Positions 45,159 through 57,148 are shown, counted from the first letter of the stretch. The stretch is 64,000 nt of DNA from Rhodocollybia butyracea (GCA_015501585.1 JADNRY010000069.1:62001-126000), one strand, 5' to 3'. Numbers and translations are program-made. Notes: generated by a model from the sequence alone, not told the origin.

Positions 45159-45386
45159 ATTGGATCAAGTCGGAAAATAACTTGAGTTGACTGTTCATAT
45201 AAATACGAAAACCTGTGACTCGATAAGATGATGAATTTTGGAAATGACTCGAACTTTTTGTTCGAAAAGTGGCTTTTTGGCTTTGAAGACGATTGTCGTG
45301 AGTCACGCGTGCGTTGCGGCGCACGCGGGGGCCGCGAGCGGTGATGACGTAGAAATTAGTCGGCGCCCGCAAAGTGGACAACCACC

Positions 45387-46555
45387 ATGGGCATTCGTTC
45401 GCTGGTCAAATTTCCCTCAAAGCGCACACATACACCCATCGAGACATTTCATGCACCAAATGAACTCGTGCTGCTCGTTCTTCAACAACTCTGCTATGAC
45501 ACAGATGACAAGACCATCCTTGCGAGGGCCATGGCCCCTGCGGCTGAGCGCAGTCTGCTCTAATTGGCGCTGTATAATGCTAGATAATCCTACGCTATGG
45601 TCTTTCCTTCCCGTCGCATTCACAAAAACTGGCGACAAGCCCAATGGTCGTGCTATCCACATCTTTCTTAAGCGATCGCAAACAGCTCCATTGACCATCT
45701 ATCTACGATTGCCATGTTCACTACCTCCTAGAAAGGCCATCCGCCACCGAGCCTTTCAAGCTCTCGTCAATGAAGCCCCCCGATCGAAAACGCTCTACCT
45801 CATAGGGGATTTCGGGATTCTTAGGAATGATCACCCCATGCACATAGTTGAATCATTACCAAAACTTGAAGTACTCTCTCTAGAGAATCTGGAAACTTGC
45901 GAAACAGTCTCAAACTTTCAAGTTGTACCAATGCCAAATCTCCGCTTTGTTTGCATCGCAACTTTCCAAGCACCAATTGACCTCCACAAGTCAAATCTTC
46001 CATGGACACAGCTCACCTCATTGCGCCTCCAAGGATTGCACAATGTCCCATCATTGGTAAAGCTGTCCCAATTTGATAAAGCTAGTCCTCGTTTTGAATT
46101 CTGAGCTGGGTGAGGCGCTGCCCCAGTCTCCAGTAGTTGTTCACCACGAACGTGTGCAATCGCTATCATTGCGGTTCAAGAAGGATCCATCATCGCGGTT
46201 CGTGGAGGAACCCAACATGGTAAAAGTTTTGAAAAAAATTTTGGATATCCTTGAATTTCCTTCTCTGACTACTTTGTCTGTCCGGTGTTCTCAAATGCCA
46301 CTAATTTCCCATTGCATTGCCGGTTTAGCTATTGTGGACAAATTTATTCAAAGATCATCGTGCACTCTCACACGATTTGCTATCCACAATATTTGCGTTT
46401 TTTATTGTCTCGATATCTTCACCACAATCCTCTACCACAACCCTTCCATTATCAACCTCATTATATTTGATCCAACACCAAGTCGAGTAGCTCAAGATAT
46501 CGTTGACCTTTTACAACCCCGCTCGATCCCGCTATGTTTCCTGCGTGCAAAGTAG
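45387..46555 (+). pseudogene. F-box/LRR-type gene broken by two frameshifts
   Basis: ATG 45387 (context ccaccATGG) opens MGIRSLVKFPSKRTHTPIET then APNELVLLVLQQLCYDTDD, the start of an F-box. The F-box continues as LRLSAVCSNWRCIMLDNPTL then WSFLPV in another frame; the shift falls at the cccc run near 45533. A long open part with LRR-like phrasing (HIVESLPKLEVLSLENLE; LPWTQLTSLRLQGLHNVP) runs to about 46078, where the frame shifts again at an aaa run. It continues as LVLVLNSELGEALPQSP, DILEFPSLTTLSVRCSQMP and TTILYHNPSIINLI, ending at TAG 46553-46555. Such F-box genes are highly expanded in mushrooms, adapt substrates to SCF ubiquitin ligases and often decay. Two sequence errors are the alternative. 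Confidence 0.65.
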
Positions 46556-47822
46556 CGTGCGATGACCACAAGATTGCCTTGGCCCTCCGGCCTGCCAGTG
46601 AAACCCAAAATTCTTTTCTTTCACTTTCCCTCATGCTTATTATGCACATTGCCATGTTTGATTCTCTTTACAGGGCACAAATCAGCTCTCACACAAACTT
46701 ATAGATTGAGTACCTTTTTGCCTCCAAACTGTCTGTGCTCTAGACTTTCTTTTTGACACTTTTTGATGACTGACGATCAGCCGTGTCGTGTCGGTGCTGC
46801 CGAGGCTGTGATTTCACATCACAACTCTACAGCAGGGACCTGCACGGACTGGTTCGAGTCTACCTTTTGCTGTGTTTCCTTATCCAAAAGCCCTTTATTT
46901 TACAGGTACAAGTGGCTCTGGAGCTTCAGCCCGATCTTGCCAGCTTAGGCTTTCGCGCGATGGATAATAAATATGCTGAGATTGACACTAAGGACTGGAC
47001 ATCTCCGTAGTGTATGGCTCTAAGGTACCAGGATGAAGGAAAGGCAGCAGGCACAAGGACGATCGATTCCTCCAGTTGAATTGTCGGAACGGATACTGAG
47101 ATGAACTGTGTTGGAGATTATCAGCTCATGATTCGGAAAAGAAAGAGTAGAAGACAGAATATCGAATCAAAACCCTCAGTTCTGTTGTTGGCAGTTGCTG
47201 GCCTGTCCCCCGAACTTGAATTTGGACTTAGTTACCGAGTTCTCGCTTGTAGTACGGGAACTACCTTTCTGATCATAGTTCTATATCGCAGTGGAATCGC
47301 ACAGGGTACCCAAACTCACGCATTGCGTTTACGTTCATGAACCCTGGTGATAATAGCTTATTTAATGAACCATTTCATGGCTGTATCACCGTCCGTCTTA
47401 CCAACTTCCTCTCATTTCGTTTATCGCTATCACCAATGGAACCACCTCCTCATCACCCACTCCTCGCCCTCGTTCACAAGAACATGTGCGCATCATTACT
47501 CTCCGGTCTCTTGCAAATTCTGATTTCCAGAATACTGGCCAACGGCGGCCTACAGCGCCTTCCAACGTACTGGTTTGAAAAACCAGTGCATAGCTTTTTT
47601 CGAATGGAATCTGAACGCTTTTTTAGACTATGTGGTCAGTAGAATACTAGTGGTGATACTGTCAAATTTGTACTCTCGTCCAGCAGCCGTTCGGACTAGA
47701 TTGAAAGTGAGCACCACCGTCTTGAAGCCCCGAGCCAGAACCCATCTTGTGGGGTGGGTCACATCGCGTTAACAAAATTGCAAAAAAAGGGCATTGAAGT
47801 ACTGAGCTAACAAACATAGCTA
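46556..47822. other. Intergenic, no assignable gene
   Basis: About 1.3 kb with several ORFs of 60-100 codons (46783-47010, 47101-47340, 47337-47642) that overlap and show no family character. Possibly decayed accessory sequence. Confidence 0.35.
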
Positions 47823-48890
47823 CTAGTAATCGTAAATCGTGACAGTCAGAAGAACCACGTTCCCATCTATAGATATTCCTATCGGACATTTTCAATATTT
47901 GGAAGTGATGTGTTTAAGATATCCTTACCATGGTTTATACCCTGGTCACCAGTTGGAAGTAAGCCTTCGAGGGTTTCAGCGGTCGTGAAGTACTTGACGC
48001 CTCCGAATTCTGTTTCTCCTACAGCGGCAGCAACGAAAGCGTCCCTAAAGCAGGTAAAAAGGTCATCAACAGCTGACGTACTTCGAAGAAGATACGTACC
48101 TGCCAGCATCGTATCCATTGGGTTCAATGTCATGGTGTGTGGTCGCACTTTCCTCAATGGACACACTGCGTCGACACGTTAGATGAAATAGATGACGGAC
48201 TATTGAGCGAGTATTCACGCTAAAAACAATGCGCAGGTTCCTTGCTGTTGATAGACTCTGTGAAAGATACGACCGTAAGCGCAGTAAGGGTAGAATCCGC
48301 AAACACACCTGAAGTGATTTCCACCCACCAGACTCTCTGCGCATGTCCCAAAAATCGAATCGTCGTAGTCTTGACGCAGAACAGCCTAGGAAGTGGCATC
48401 AGCTTAGTGAAATCCTCAATATAAAATATTTGCCATTTGATTGACCCAGCCACGAGAATCTCCCAAGTTTGCTTGCTGGGGATCACCGATATGGATTCCA
48501 AGGCATTCGTAAGAACTATGCGGGCAAATTATGACTTGCAGTCACTGGCAATTGATATTTGAATGAATAACCCACAAGCCTATCGCATGGGCATAGTTGT
48601 AAAAACCGCCCAGTACATCAAGAACGTCGGAGTCGCTGAGACCAGATATGACAACCTGGCAAAAGAGTGTTTTAGACAGGTCAAGATCGGAAAGATACGA
48701 GACGTACATTCAGAGGCTCACCAAGCCCCGCAGACGAATCAAGCATCGAACCGCCTCCAATTCGAGGGTCAAAAAAGGGCTCTTCAAGTTGTCGTCCACA
48801 TTGCTGCGTGTCCTTGTTGATGATTGTAGTTCCCCATACCAAAAAGACCTGGAGACCGAGTGAAGCGCCTATAAGGGTGAATAAACGCAT
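47823..48890 (-). CDS. Secreted protein of an unnamed fungal family
   Basis: ATG 48888-48890 starts MRLFTLIGASLGLQVFLVWG, a signal peptide, then CGRQLEEPFFDPRIGGGSML and DSSAGLGEPLN. Spliced exons give NECLGIHIGDPQQANLGDSR with GWVNQ, LRQDYDDSIFGTCAESLVGG, NALFLA-like residues, TTHHDIEPNGYDAGRDAFVA, AAVGETEFGGVKYFTTAETL and EGLLPTGDQGINHG, then over a last intron GISIDGNVVLLTVTIYDY to TAG 47823-47825. I recall similar secreted proteins of about 260 residues in many agarics, all without a known function; that is recollection, not a search. At least six introns. Secretion is supported by the N-terminus and the paired cysteines; a catalytic motif is not evident. Confidence 0.65.
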
Positions 48891-50333
48891 GTCGACTCGA
48901 GTTGAGTGCTGTAGCTAACGACACAAGGCATTCGAAGCGTATTTAAGAGTATGGGACCTGCTGGTCAGTACATCAGGCGGTACCAGTCCCATGAAATCAT
49001 CCTTTAGGATATGGAAATCCTAGGTCTTGAACCATGAAAGAAGCATAATGATCCGTCCCATAGCTACAAAAAGTCGGCTCAAGTCCGCAAGATCATACGA
49101 AGCAAGCAACACGTTTAGTTTTGGGTCATCGTCATCCAACGAGAATTTTTGTTTCCCTAAGTTACCAATGGCGAGAGGGCTGCTTGTAGTAGCCTAATAC
49201 GAAGTACATGTGCGCAACGTGATACGATGAAACCCTTGGGCCTTGGCGTTGGTTCTATTCCAGTTAGTGCCACCTAGTAAAACGGTACCAAACTTCCATA
49301 AGCCGCAACGACGAAAGGGTATTTTCAGGGGTCCTATTCATGCCCTCATAATCAGTTACTGAATGATAACAGATGACAACAGATGATTACACGCTGCTTT
49401 TAATTGTCCTCCTCCTCCTTTTCTCATCGGCAGGCCTTGTCCAGATTCTTTACACCATAAAAGCTAAAAACGTTTGTACACAATGAGACCTCTGCAGGCT
49501 GCGCTACCAGTAAATGAGATCCTGTTCACATCCAAAAGCGTCGGTTTTGCCCATACCTATTTTCGGCCATATATGAATTTTCCACTAACTTTTGTATAGA
49601 GAAGGCACAAGCGTCTCTTGCTGTGTACGACGAGGACATCCAAGCCCTGGATTCCGACTTGAATCAAGATATCAAGTCTTCAACATTCTAGGAACGATGT
49701 TTTATTGTATTTTGTACAATGTGCTCGAGGTAGCTGTTAATTATCCGACCAAGCTTGATAGTTCCTGCTTTTATTGTTGAATCGGTATAATTAGTTCATG
49801 ATGCAGCTGAAGCAAAAATACCGGCCAGTACTGACAATGTTCATGACACCGCCAATCTATTGTCATTTCGATTCAGTTACCGTCTGGGAACATCGGCGAG
49901 AGGGCGGGTTTCGGCAAAGAGAAAATAGCTCGGTTCAATGTCATTACGCAGATCAGTACGCGAACCACCCAACAGATGCGACTAGATGGCATTGCTCACA
50001 ATTGTCAAGAAAAGACAACACTTAGAGCTTGCTGTCCAACGTTCAGCTTTTAGGGTTTGCGTGAGATCCGACTCGGGCCACCTGCAAGAACCTTTATTGT
50101 TTCTTGACTGGAACTTATCCCGTACTGCGAACCAAAGACAATTGTGAAAGCAAAGTTTCTATTAAAGGACGGTGCCTAGAGCGTCACCGTTAAGCTATAA
50201 AGGATGGAGAAGGACGATGACTTTCCTCAACAAATTCGTTTGTTATCGATTCGTTCGCATCCAAGTAGCACTACTTGCTCGCCTACTCAGTAACTACTCA
50301 TCCTACATTTTCAACCCAACCAAACACACCTTC
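48891..50333. other. Intergenic upstream of the pheromone-like gene
   Basis: About 1.4 kb. I looked for a STE3-type seven-helix receptor here and saw no hydrophobic exon series on either strand. Two ORFs of 62 and 75 codons (49592-49780, 49798-50025) have no family character. Confidence 0.4.
50196..50201 (+). promoter_or_regulatory. Probable TATA box of the pheromone-like gene
   Basis: TATAAA lies 133 bp before the ATG at 50334, followed by a pyrimidine-rich, CAAC-containing leader as in strongly expressed fungal genes. Position and match are seen; function is inferred. Confidence 0.45.
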
Positions 50334-50447
50334 ATGGACTCTTTCTCGAACCTCGATACCGTCTTTGCTCGTGGTGACGACGAGATCACCGTGCCAGTCG
50401 ACGAAGAGGCCAATTATGGAAGCAACAGCATGTGTGTTATTGCTTGA
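50334..50447 (+). CDS. Mating-pheromone-precursor-like CaaX peptide
   Basis: A 37-codon ORF, too short for usual gene finders. It begins MDSFSNLDTVFARGDDE and ends SNSMCVIA before TGA 50445-50447. Basidiomycete pheromone precursors typically start MDSF or MDTF, are 35-60 residues long, have a charged processing pair before the last 10-15 residues and end in a farnesylation CaaX box. All four hold here: the DE/DEE acidic pairs precede ANYGSNSMC, and CVIA is a canonical CaaX box (Cys, two aliphatics, small residue). The mature product would be a farnesylated, carboxymethylated peptide ligand for a STE3-type receptor. An upstream in-frame region (50172-50333) is open but non-conserved-looking, so ATG 50334 was chosen. 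No receptor was seen in this window. Confidence 0.7.
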   Translation: MDSFSNLDTVFARGDDEITVPVDEEANYGSNSMCVIA

Positions 50448-51090
50448 TTCGCTGCTATTCACTGCCAATACCCATGTCTGCGTAAGTCATCCTCACTTCA
50501 AGTTTTGTCTTTAGTTGCTTACCTGTACTCTCAAGTTTGCATAACATCATAAACTCATACCCACACACGCATCTCGTTCACTGACAACCCCTGTCACCGC
50601 ACTATCATTAAATCAGTTCCGCATCGACTAATCGTCGTTTGCATGCCAGCGCCACTCCTTCTCCCTGTTTTCCAATTCCATTTAGTTATTATCATTTCGT
50701 CGGATTCTTCTTCTCCATGGCCGTGTATTTTTGACAATTTTGTTTGTATTTGATTCTGTTATCCGGGTATATTGTAATAGGGTATATAGGTGCCACCACG
50801 AGGTTTGCTAGGGTCTGGAATACTCTGATTTCGGGGAAAGTGGGCACCAGACTCTGATAATTCGCTGTATTTACAATCATTTGTAGTGTTTTCCTTTTGA
50901 AATCGAGCTCGTTAATGTTATTCGCAGCCAGAATCAAAGAGTGAGCGATTTTGTGGACAAAGTTGAGTGGAGACACGACGCGACTTGAACGCGACAACAT
51001 AAGGATGAGCGCTTGCCGACTTGCCGGGTTACCATTCACTTAAGCTTTCATGACGTTCACGAAGGCGTATTGGACTCCCCTGTTTCTTCC
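50448..51090. other. Intergenic, 3'UTR of the pheromone-like gene and mdm31 promoter
   Basis: Pyrimidine-rich sequence directly downstream of the peptide gene. A minus-strand ORF at 50692-51039 shows no family character. Confidence 0.4.
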
Positions 51091-53765
51091 ATGTCCTTTC
51101 GCCTTTTGAAAAGCGTCGAGTCTGCTACTGTTACGCGACAAAAGTATGCTACAGCTGACCGTTATAGGACTATCCGCAAATTTTTCTCTTTGCAAACAAA
51201 TGTTGTCGTAATAGGCACTACTCGTATTTCCTTCTTCTGTAGCCGAATGCTCAATTCTTTCTTGTACAGGCCAGGGACAAAGTTTAATTTGTAGAAGCTC
51301 TATTCGCCAACGACTGTTTCACTCGGGTCTTTCACAGAGGCAAGAGAATCCAGGTCCTATCAAGGATCTTCTGAAGCAGAATGCAGCAAAAGAAAGGAAA
51401 AAAGCGCGGAAAACAGATGGAGACTCAAATCATCCGCAGAAGCCTCTAGCCTACGAGGACAAAGTCAGTCCAGGTTCAATGACACCTTCGTATACGGATA
51501 ACTCATCCGACAAACCACCTCCAACTGAGGATCGGACACCAACAGAGCCGCCACCGACCTTGGAAACAAACCCTCCTGCGCATGATACAACTCCCCCTCC
51601 GCCTCAACCCCGTATTCTCCCATACAACTTTGAATATTATTCTCGCTCCTTTCGGCAGTTGGCTATGTCTTTACCACATCTCCATCGCCCAACTCAAGAT
51701 GACTTTCTAAGGGTCGCAGATGGTTTCTGGCAGCGACTGCGTATCCGTTTCAAGTGGTTTACTATCAAATCCTTTCGCAAGTTCAATGCTGACGATATCT
51801 CGGGTATTGTGACTTGGATTCTCATGAGCCAAACGATATGGATCCTGGTTGGGACGTACGCATATTTCTCATCCCATTTATTGTACCGAAATTCTAACGT
51901 CGTTGTAGGACCACGTTCTTATCTGTGGTTTTCGCCATTGCGAACAGTTTACGACTGCAACGTGAGCAAGACGCCAATTTCTGCAATACAAATCTTATTT
52001 TGTTTCTGTTCCGTAGATTTCATTGCTCGAGGCATCAGTGACTATTTGACCTCTGAAACCGGAATTACTATCATCTTCGAGTCCGCCATCGTTCCAAAAT
52101 GGAAGGACTCACGTATCTCGTTCAAGAATGTCTATGTTTCGCGGCGTCCTATGACTACCCCCCGGCGAAAGAAAATCGATGCACATATGGCTGTAGCAGG
52201 CATTGACGTTGGCAACCAGACAGCGTACAACGATTTTGGAGAAGATGAAGACGAAGAGCCTGAAATCTCTCCAGAAGAGGATACAAACTATTCCATGTTC
52301 GATTTGAACATTGACTCTGTGGATGTCACGTTGTCATTATGGAGATGGCTGGACGGTAGAGGACTTGTTGAAGATGCAGTTGTGAAAGGCGTTCGTGGTG
52401 TACTAGGTATATTCGAATTTAGATACGTTCAAGTTCCAAATTTGATAAATTCTTTTAGACAGACGTTCCGTCCGATATGACCCCGATCATCCTCTTGACC
52501 CTGCCTCTTTTCGTCATGAGTCTCATCCAGGCGATTTTGAACTGGACTCCCTACAGTTGGAAGACCTTCTCATCACCGTATATCAACCCGGCGGTTTTAG
52601 ACCATATACTGCATCTATATTCCGTGCAGATATACGCACGTTCCGTAAAAAATGGCTCTTTTACGATTTCTTGTCGGCCGAGAATGTCGTTGGCCAGTTT
52701 GATAACTGCTTATTTAGTTTACACAAACCACAAAGTATAGGGCGCACAATGGAAAGTGATATGCAAGATGGAGATTGGGTTAGGATGGTAGGCCATTTTG
52801 TTTCGACTATATCTCCAGCTAATCTGTTACTGTAGTCACGTATACGAATTGACGGCGTGAACATTGACCATCTCCAAGCTGCCACCTCTATGGAAGATGG
52901 CCCCGTCTCATGGATCACCTCTGGAAAACTCGACGCAGTTTTTCGATATCAAGTTTCCCAAAGACCCGGACGCTCTTGATCTCAATGACATACTGGAAGA
53001 AATAGCTGATGCTATCTCGACAACTCTGTCTTCCTCGCCTGCCCTAGATCCTCTACGTCAACGTATTCCTGGCCAGCGAGAACTGGCTAAGCCTCCACTG
53101 AGTGCTCCCGAGGCACTACCTGTCCCCACAAATGAGCAGGATAAAGCGCCCAAGTTAGTCGTCGAGCTCGACCTGAGGTTCAGAGATGTCAAAGCTGCGG
53201 TCCCGATATTCACCAACGACTTGTCGTACGTGAATAACGCGCTCATCCGACCTATCGTTGCTTTTATGAAGTATGTTACTCGCTCTATTGCTAACTTAAT
53301 ATCGGACTGATCTTAACTCCCGTAGTGCAAATCGAACATTGGTTCCCATTCATTGTCGAGTTGTGAAGAAACTCAGCGAATTTGATGGCGCTTGGACCGT
53401 ACGTTGCAATATCAAACTTGAAATATCGTCATTCTCACTGCCTTCTTCTAGATGTGGGAAACTGGCTTGCTTGACGAGATTTCCTTCCAGGTATAAACTC
53501 CTTTCTCTTATGGCTTTTATGCGTCTAACGACGCATTTTGATTCAGATATACGACGCTTTGGCCTACCATGTCACACAAGCCAATATCAATCGCCGCATA
53601 AAGACTGTCAGTGTGTGGAGTCTGCAGATGACGGCTAGCGCTGTGCTCTCTACCTTGCGAAACCTGATGGATCCTGTTTCGATACGCGTACGAGAAGCAT
53701 ACTTGAGATCTCAAGAGGAGAGGGAGTTGTATAATGCAGGGGATATAACAAATTTAACCATATAG
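51091..53765 (+). CDS. Mdm31/Mdm32-type mitochondrial inner-membrane protein
   Basis: ATG 51091 gives MSFRLLKSVESATVTRQK, a basic mitochondrial presequence, joined over a 144-nt intron (gtatgc to tttgtag, ending 51294) to SSIRQRLFHSGLSQRQENPG. A Pro-rich linker is followed by the conserved FKWFTIKSFRKFNADDISGI and VTWILMSQTIWILVGT, then TTFLSVVFAIANSLRLQ, a membrane segment, IARGISDYLTSETGITIIFE and SAIVPKWKDSRISFKNVYVS. NIDSVDVTLSLWRWLDGRGL, DLLITVYQPGGFRPYTASIF, KWLFYDFLSAENVVGQFDNC, VELDLRFRDVKAAVPIFTND and a C-terminal part ending NAGDITNLTI at TAG 53763-53765 follow. Yeast Mdm31 and Mdm32 sit in the inner membrane and affect mitochondrial shape, DNA nucleoids and phospholipid balance. 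About seven short introns. Confidence 0.87.
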
Positions 53766-54249
53766 GTGTTCTCCAACTTAAATGACACCAACGAGTAGTA
53801 ACAAGGCACTATCATCGCGTGGTCGTGGTAGATTTCTCTCAAGCTGTATACTCGATCTTTTGAGAATCTACTTATCACTGCGGGCAATAACCAGCTTTGT
53901 ATCGAGATATACTGCTATATACCGCGCTTTTAAATCTTCCAAATTGTAGAGCAGTAAGATCTAAAAATGAGTTTTCTAACAGTTTGCTATTCCTGAAACT
54001 AAGCTTAGTACAAACGCCCTTTTGTAGGCTATAAATATAAGAAACCAGCCATAAAAATAGCTTGAGGTTGTGGGAATTGGCTGAACAATGACGTCAAAGC
54101 TGGCTCTTTCTGTGCGCGCTCCATACTCCAGAAATGAGACCGTGTTCTCGGCTGTTCCTTTCCTACTTCGATTTTCATTTGGAGGTGGCTTCTGTGAGTA
54201 TAAAGCTCGCCCCAAAATAACACCGCTTAATTCTCTCACAAGTTCTTAA
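53766..54249. other. Intergenic, hydrolase promoter
   Basis: About 480 bp between two plus-strand genes. No RNA gene or repeat recognised. Confidence 0.45.
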
Positions 54250-56616
54250 ATGTTATATGACAAAACGCCTCAATACCCTCACTTGGCTCATCTACCTTTC
54301 GCCAAAGAGCCTTTCAAGGCGATATACGTTTTTCAACGGATTATAACTACCGTTCTACTTGTTCCGTTCTGGATATTAATCAACCTGCGACGCTCCTGGC
54401 GCCCCCGAAAATCGTGGTCTTTACGCCAGATCATCTTCGTAAACTTTACGCGTCGTATATATCGTGTAACAGAGGTGGCTGGCGTCATATGGGGTACACG
54501 CAACCCCGAAGAAGAACCTGGTCCCAAGGCCCTGAAGGAGACGAAATTTGAATGGGCACCTCCACTAAGAGAATCGTATAGAAAGGGCGTAGTGGTGGAT
54601 CGATTCAAAAGAGTCCCGTTCAAGAAAGTTGGATGCTTTGTATGGCGCCAAGAATCTGTTGACGGTAAGGTTTGGAGTTGCTCATGTTAAATAAATCTAA
54701 CAAGCGTAGAGGAGCAGATACCTGTGATTGGTGAGTATATGTCGAGCTTAAAGGAAACATTGCTCACCGTTTGTACAACTTTTAGGAGTATTCTGCCACG
54801 GCGGTGGGTTTTCTCAACTTTCTGCGCACGAGAAATCAAGGACATCGCATATACCGAGACGATTAATGAAAGATGGGCTATGTACAGAAATCTATGCGGT
54901 TGAATACCGTCTTCTTCAGCATGCTCCTTTACCCGCCGTGCTGATGGATGCTGCAGCTGTCTACTCGCATATCGTTGACATATACTATGGTCCCGGCTAT
55001 GTCAAGTACGTATGGCTGATCCAGTTTATACGATATCCACTTATCACAGGCTATAGATCAGCGGAACCAACGACTGTGAAGCCTTGTAAAATCATTCTTA
55101 TGGGTGATTCTTCTGGTGGGAATCTGGCTCTTGCGTTAGCAAGATGGGTCCGGGACGAGCAATTACTGCCAGCGCCCGACGGTTTACTACTATTTTCAGT
55201 AAGTTTACCTGGTCCATCTCCAATCTCAGGTAGTTAAGCCATTGTATAGCCATCCTGCGATACTTCACATGCTTTTCCGTCCACTCATTCTTCGTACGTT
55301 CCTCGACCTAACGAAGACACGGATTATTTGACCGATACACCTGAGCCGAGGGCACTCATGCAAAGAACATTTCTGGGTTTCAAATACAGACCGGGAGGAA
55401 CAGGGTGGGGTCAGTGGAAGAATGGACGAAACCGAGAAGGGTATGAGCTCTTCTCAATCTGTGAATGTGACTGAACGAAGTATCACTCTCAGCGGTGACC
55501 AACTGGAACGTCATTTTGATATTCGAGGACGATTCAACCAGCATGGTGGTGGAGGCAACGGCCTAGCACTCTCAGCGGCCAGTAAAGCTAGTGTTGGTAC
55601 TCTCAAATTTGCACATAACGTAAAGGATCTCGCTTCAAGAATCATCAATGGTCGTAGCCGCCGTGTTCCTTCCGACATTGAATCTCAGTCTCAGTCGCCG
55701 GGTTTATCAACGCCTCCCTCTCTTGCGACAGACGTCATTACAGAAGAAGGGAACTCTGACAATACGAACACTACATGTGACCATACCGGTGACGAGAGTG
55801 AAGAAAATACACGGGCCCGCGAGCACAGAGAGATAGAAGAAGAAACACGGTCGTTAATGGAGATCATCCACTCGGAGTACGTTAGTCCCGCCAGCCCGCG
55901 AGTTCTGCGTCGCTGGGGTCATGCTGTCGATCTCTACGACGGCAGGAGGATTGGTGGTATAAAGGACAAGCCAAAAGCGGATGAACAACGGCCCTCCAAA
56001 TCGCGTGTATGGCTGACGCCTACTATTGTTAGCGAACGGTACGACTGGGAAAAATGGTTCTCGTAGCACCGATGCACAACCTTTCAGCCACCCACCTTCC
56101 GAAGTCTCCGCTGCCGTCCCACCCAGCGGTAACGTCACTTCCACCTCCGCTATAACGGAAGTAAAACAAAGCGACGCTAAAGACCCTCCACCCCTGCTTC
56201 GCAACCAGGATACGTTCACCCCTCAAAATCCTGCTCATTCGTATCCCAGTCGATACCCCCAGTTTCATACTCTGTTTGCTCAGTTCCCAAGGACGTTCAT
56301 TCTTGTTGGGGATGCAGAGCGGTTGACTACGGAAGTTGGAAACCTTGCGCGTGCTATGGGGAAGGACTATGATTGTGCTGGCGCTAGAAATGAGGGAAAA
56401 TCAGCTGACAGTAGTGATTCTGAGCAAGAAGATCTACCGCGCGAAGGACTTGTTTCGTTGGGTCGCGGGTGTGTTCAACTAAGGTGGATACCTGATGCGG
56501 TTCATGATGTGTTTATGATACCGCCAGGCTGGTGGGATGAGAAGGTAAAGAGTGAGGTATGGGAAGATGTCAAGAACTGGATGATTGAATTTCGAGAACG
56601 ACGAGCGGTACAGTAG
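54250..56616 (+). CDS. Alpha/beta-hydrolase (HSL/lipase-esterase type) with long insert; frame unsettled
   Basis: ATG 54250 gives an N-terminal part with a membrane segment (IITTVLLVPFWILINLRRSW). VIGVFCHGGGFSQLSAHEKS holds the oxyanion-hole HGGG motif (54720-54830); EIYAVEYRLLQHAPLPAVLM and KIILMGDSSGGNLALALARW follow, with the nucleophile Ser of GDSSGG near 55117. The last exon carries PRTFILVGDAERLTTEVGNL (the acid residue) and QLRWIPDAVHDVFMIPP (the catalytic His, near 56510), ending at TAG 56614-56616. Between them sits an insert of about 200 residues rich in Ser, Glu and Arg (55422-56060). The frame must change near 55330-55455 and near 56060, and I found no good introns there, so exon errors or mutations are possible. 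Inferred to cleave esters of lipophilic substrates. Confidence 0.65.
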
Positions 56617-57148
56617 TAGGGACGACGCACTGGCCGAGCCTTTACTAGAAGAACTTTACTTACATTCACAAGTAATACTGTAGAATCACCTAAAGACAGA
56701 TTAACTGAATTATCATTGCCCCAAAGGATCACACTTTCGATCAAATGAGCCTGCAGAGCGGTTAGGGCATTTGGAAACCTCGCTAGGTGTGCTATTAGTG
56801 CTATGACCGCGATCTCCGTAGCAGGATCTTTGAACAGGACGATCCGCTAAGATCTACCACGGGAAGGACTGGTTTCATTGGGTCTAAAATTAAGACCTGA
56901 TACGGTTCATGAGAGGAGAGAAAGCGACTCGGTTTGAAAGATGTTAAGTTGTGTGATGGAATTTCGAGAATGACAACGTAACCAAGCTTTACATACTGAA
57001 GTATTTATGTACGAGCATTCGGCCAAGAGCGGGACATACAAGGGCGCCGGAATAGATGAACAAAATAAACAGAGTTGAGAGTTTATGATAAAAAAAAAAG
57101 CTAGGAGCAAGCAAAACCCCATTGATTATCGTTTTCAATCTCGTTCAT
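56617..57148. repeat. Decayed duplicate of the hydrolase last exon
   Basis: Within this gap, 56752-56983 repeats the order of hydrolase exon landmarks: gcagagcggtt (as at 56317), aagatctaccacgggaagga (as at 56428), tgatacggttcatga (as at 56494) and gatggaatttcgagaa (as at 56581). It is full of substitutions and indels and has no open frame. The same decayed stretch lies in the second unit (62272-62507). Confidence 0.65.

Noticed and set aside
46840..46870. ggttcgagtct resembling a tRNA T-arm
   Set aside because: No matching acceptor, D-arm or anticodon arm upstream.
48891..50333. Search for a STE3 pheromone receptor next to the peptide gene
   Set aside because: No series of hydrophobic exons on either strand; the two ORFs present are short and polar.
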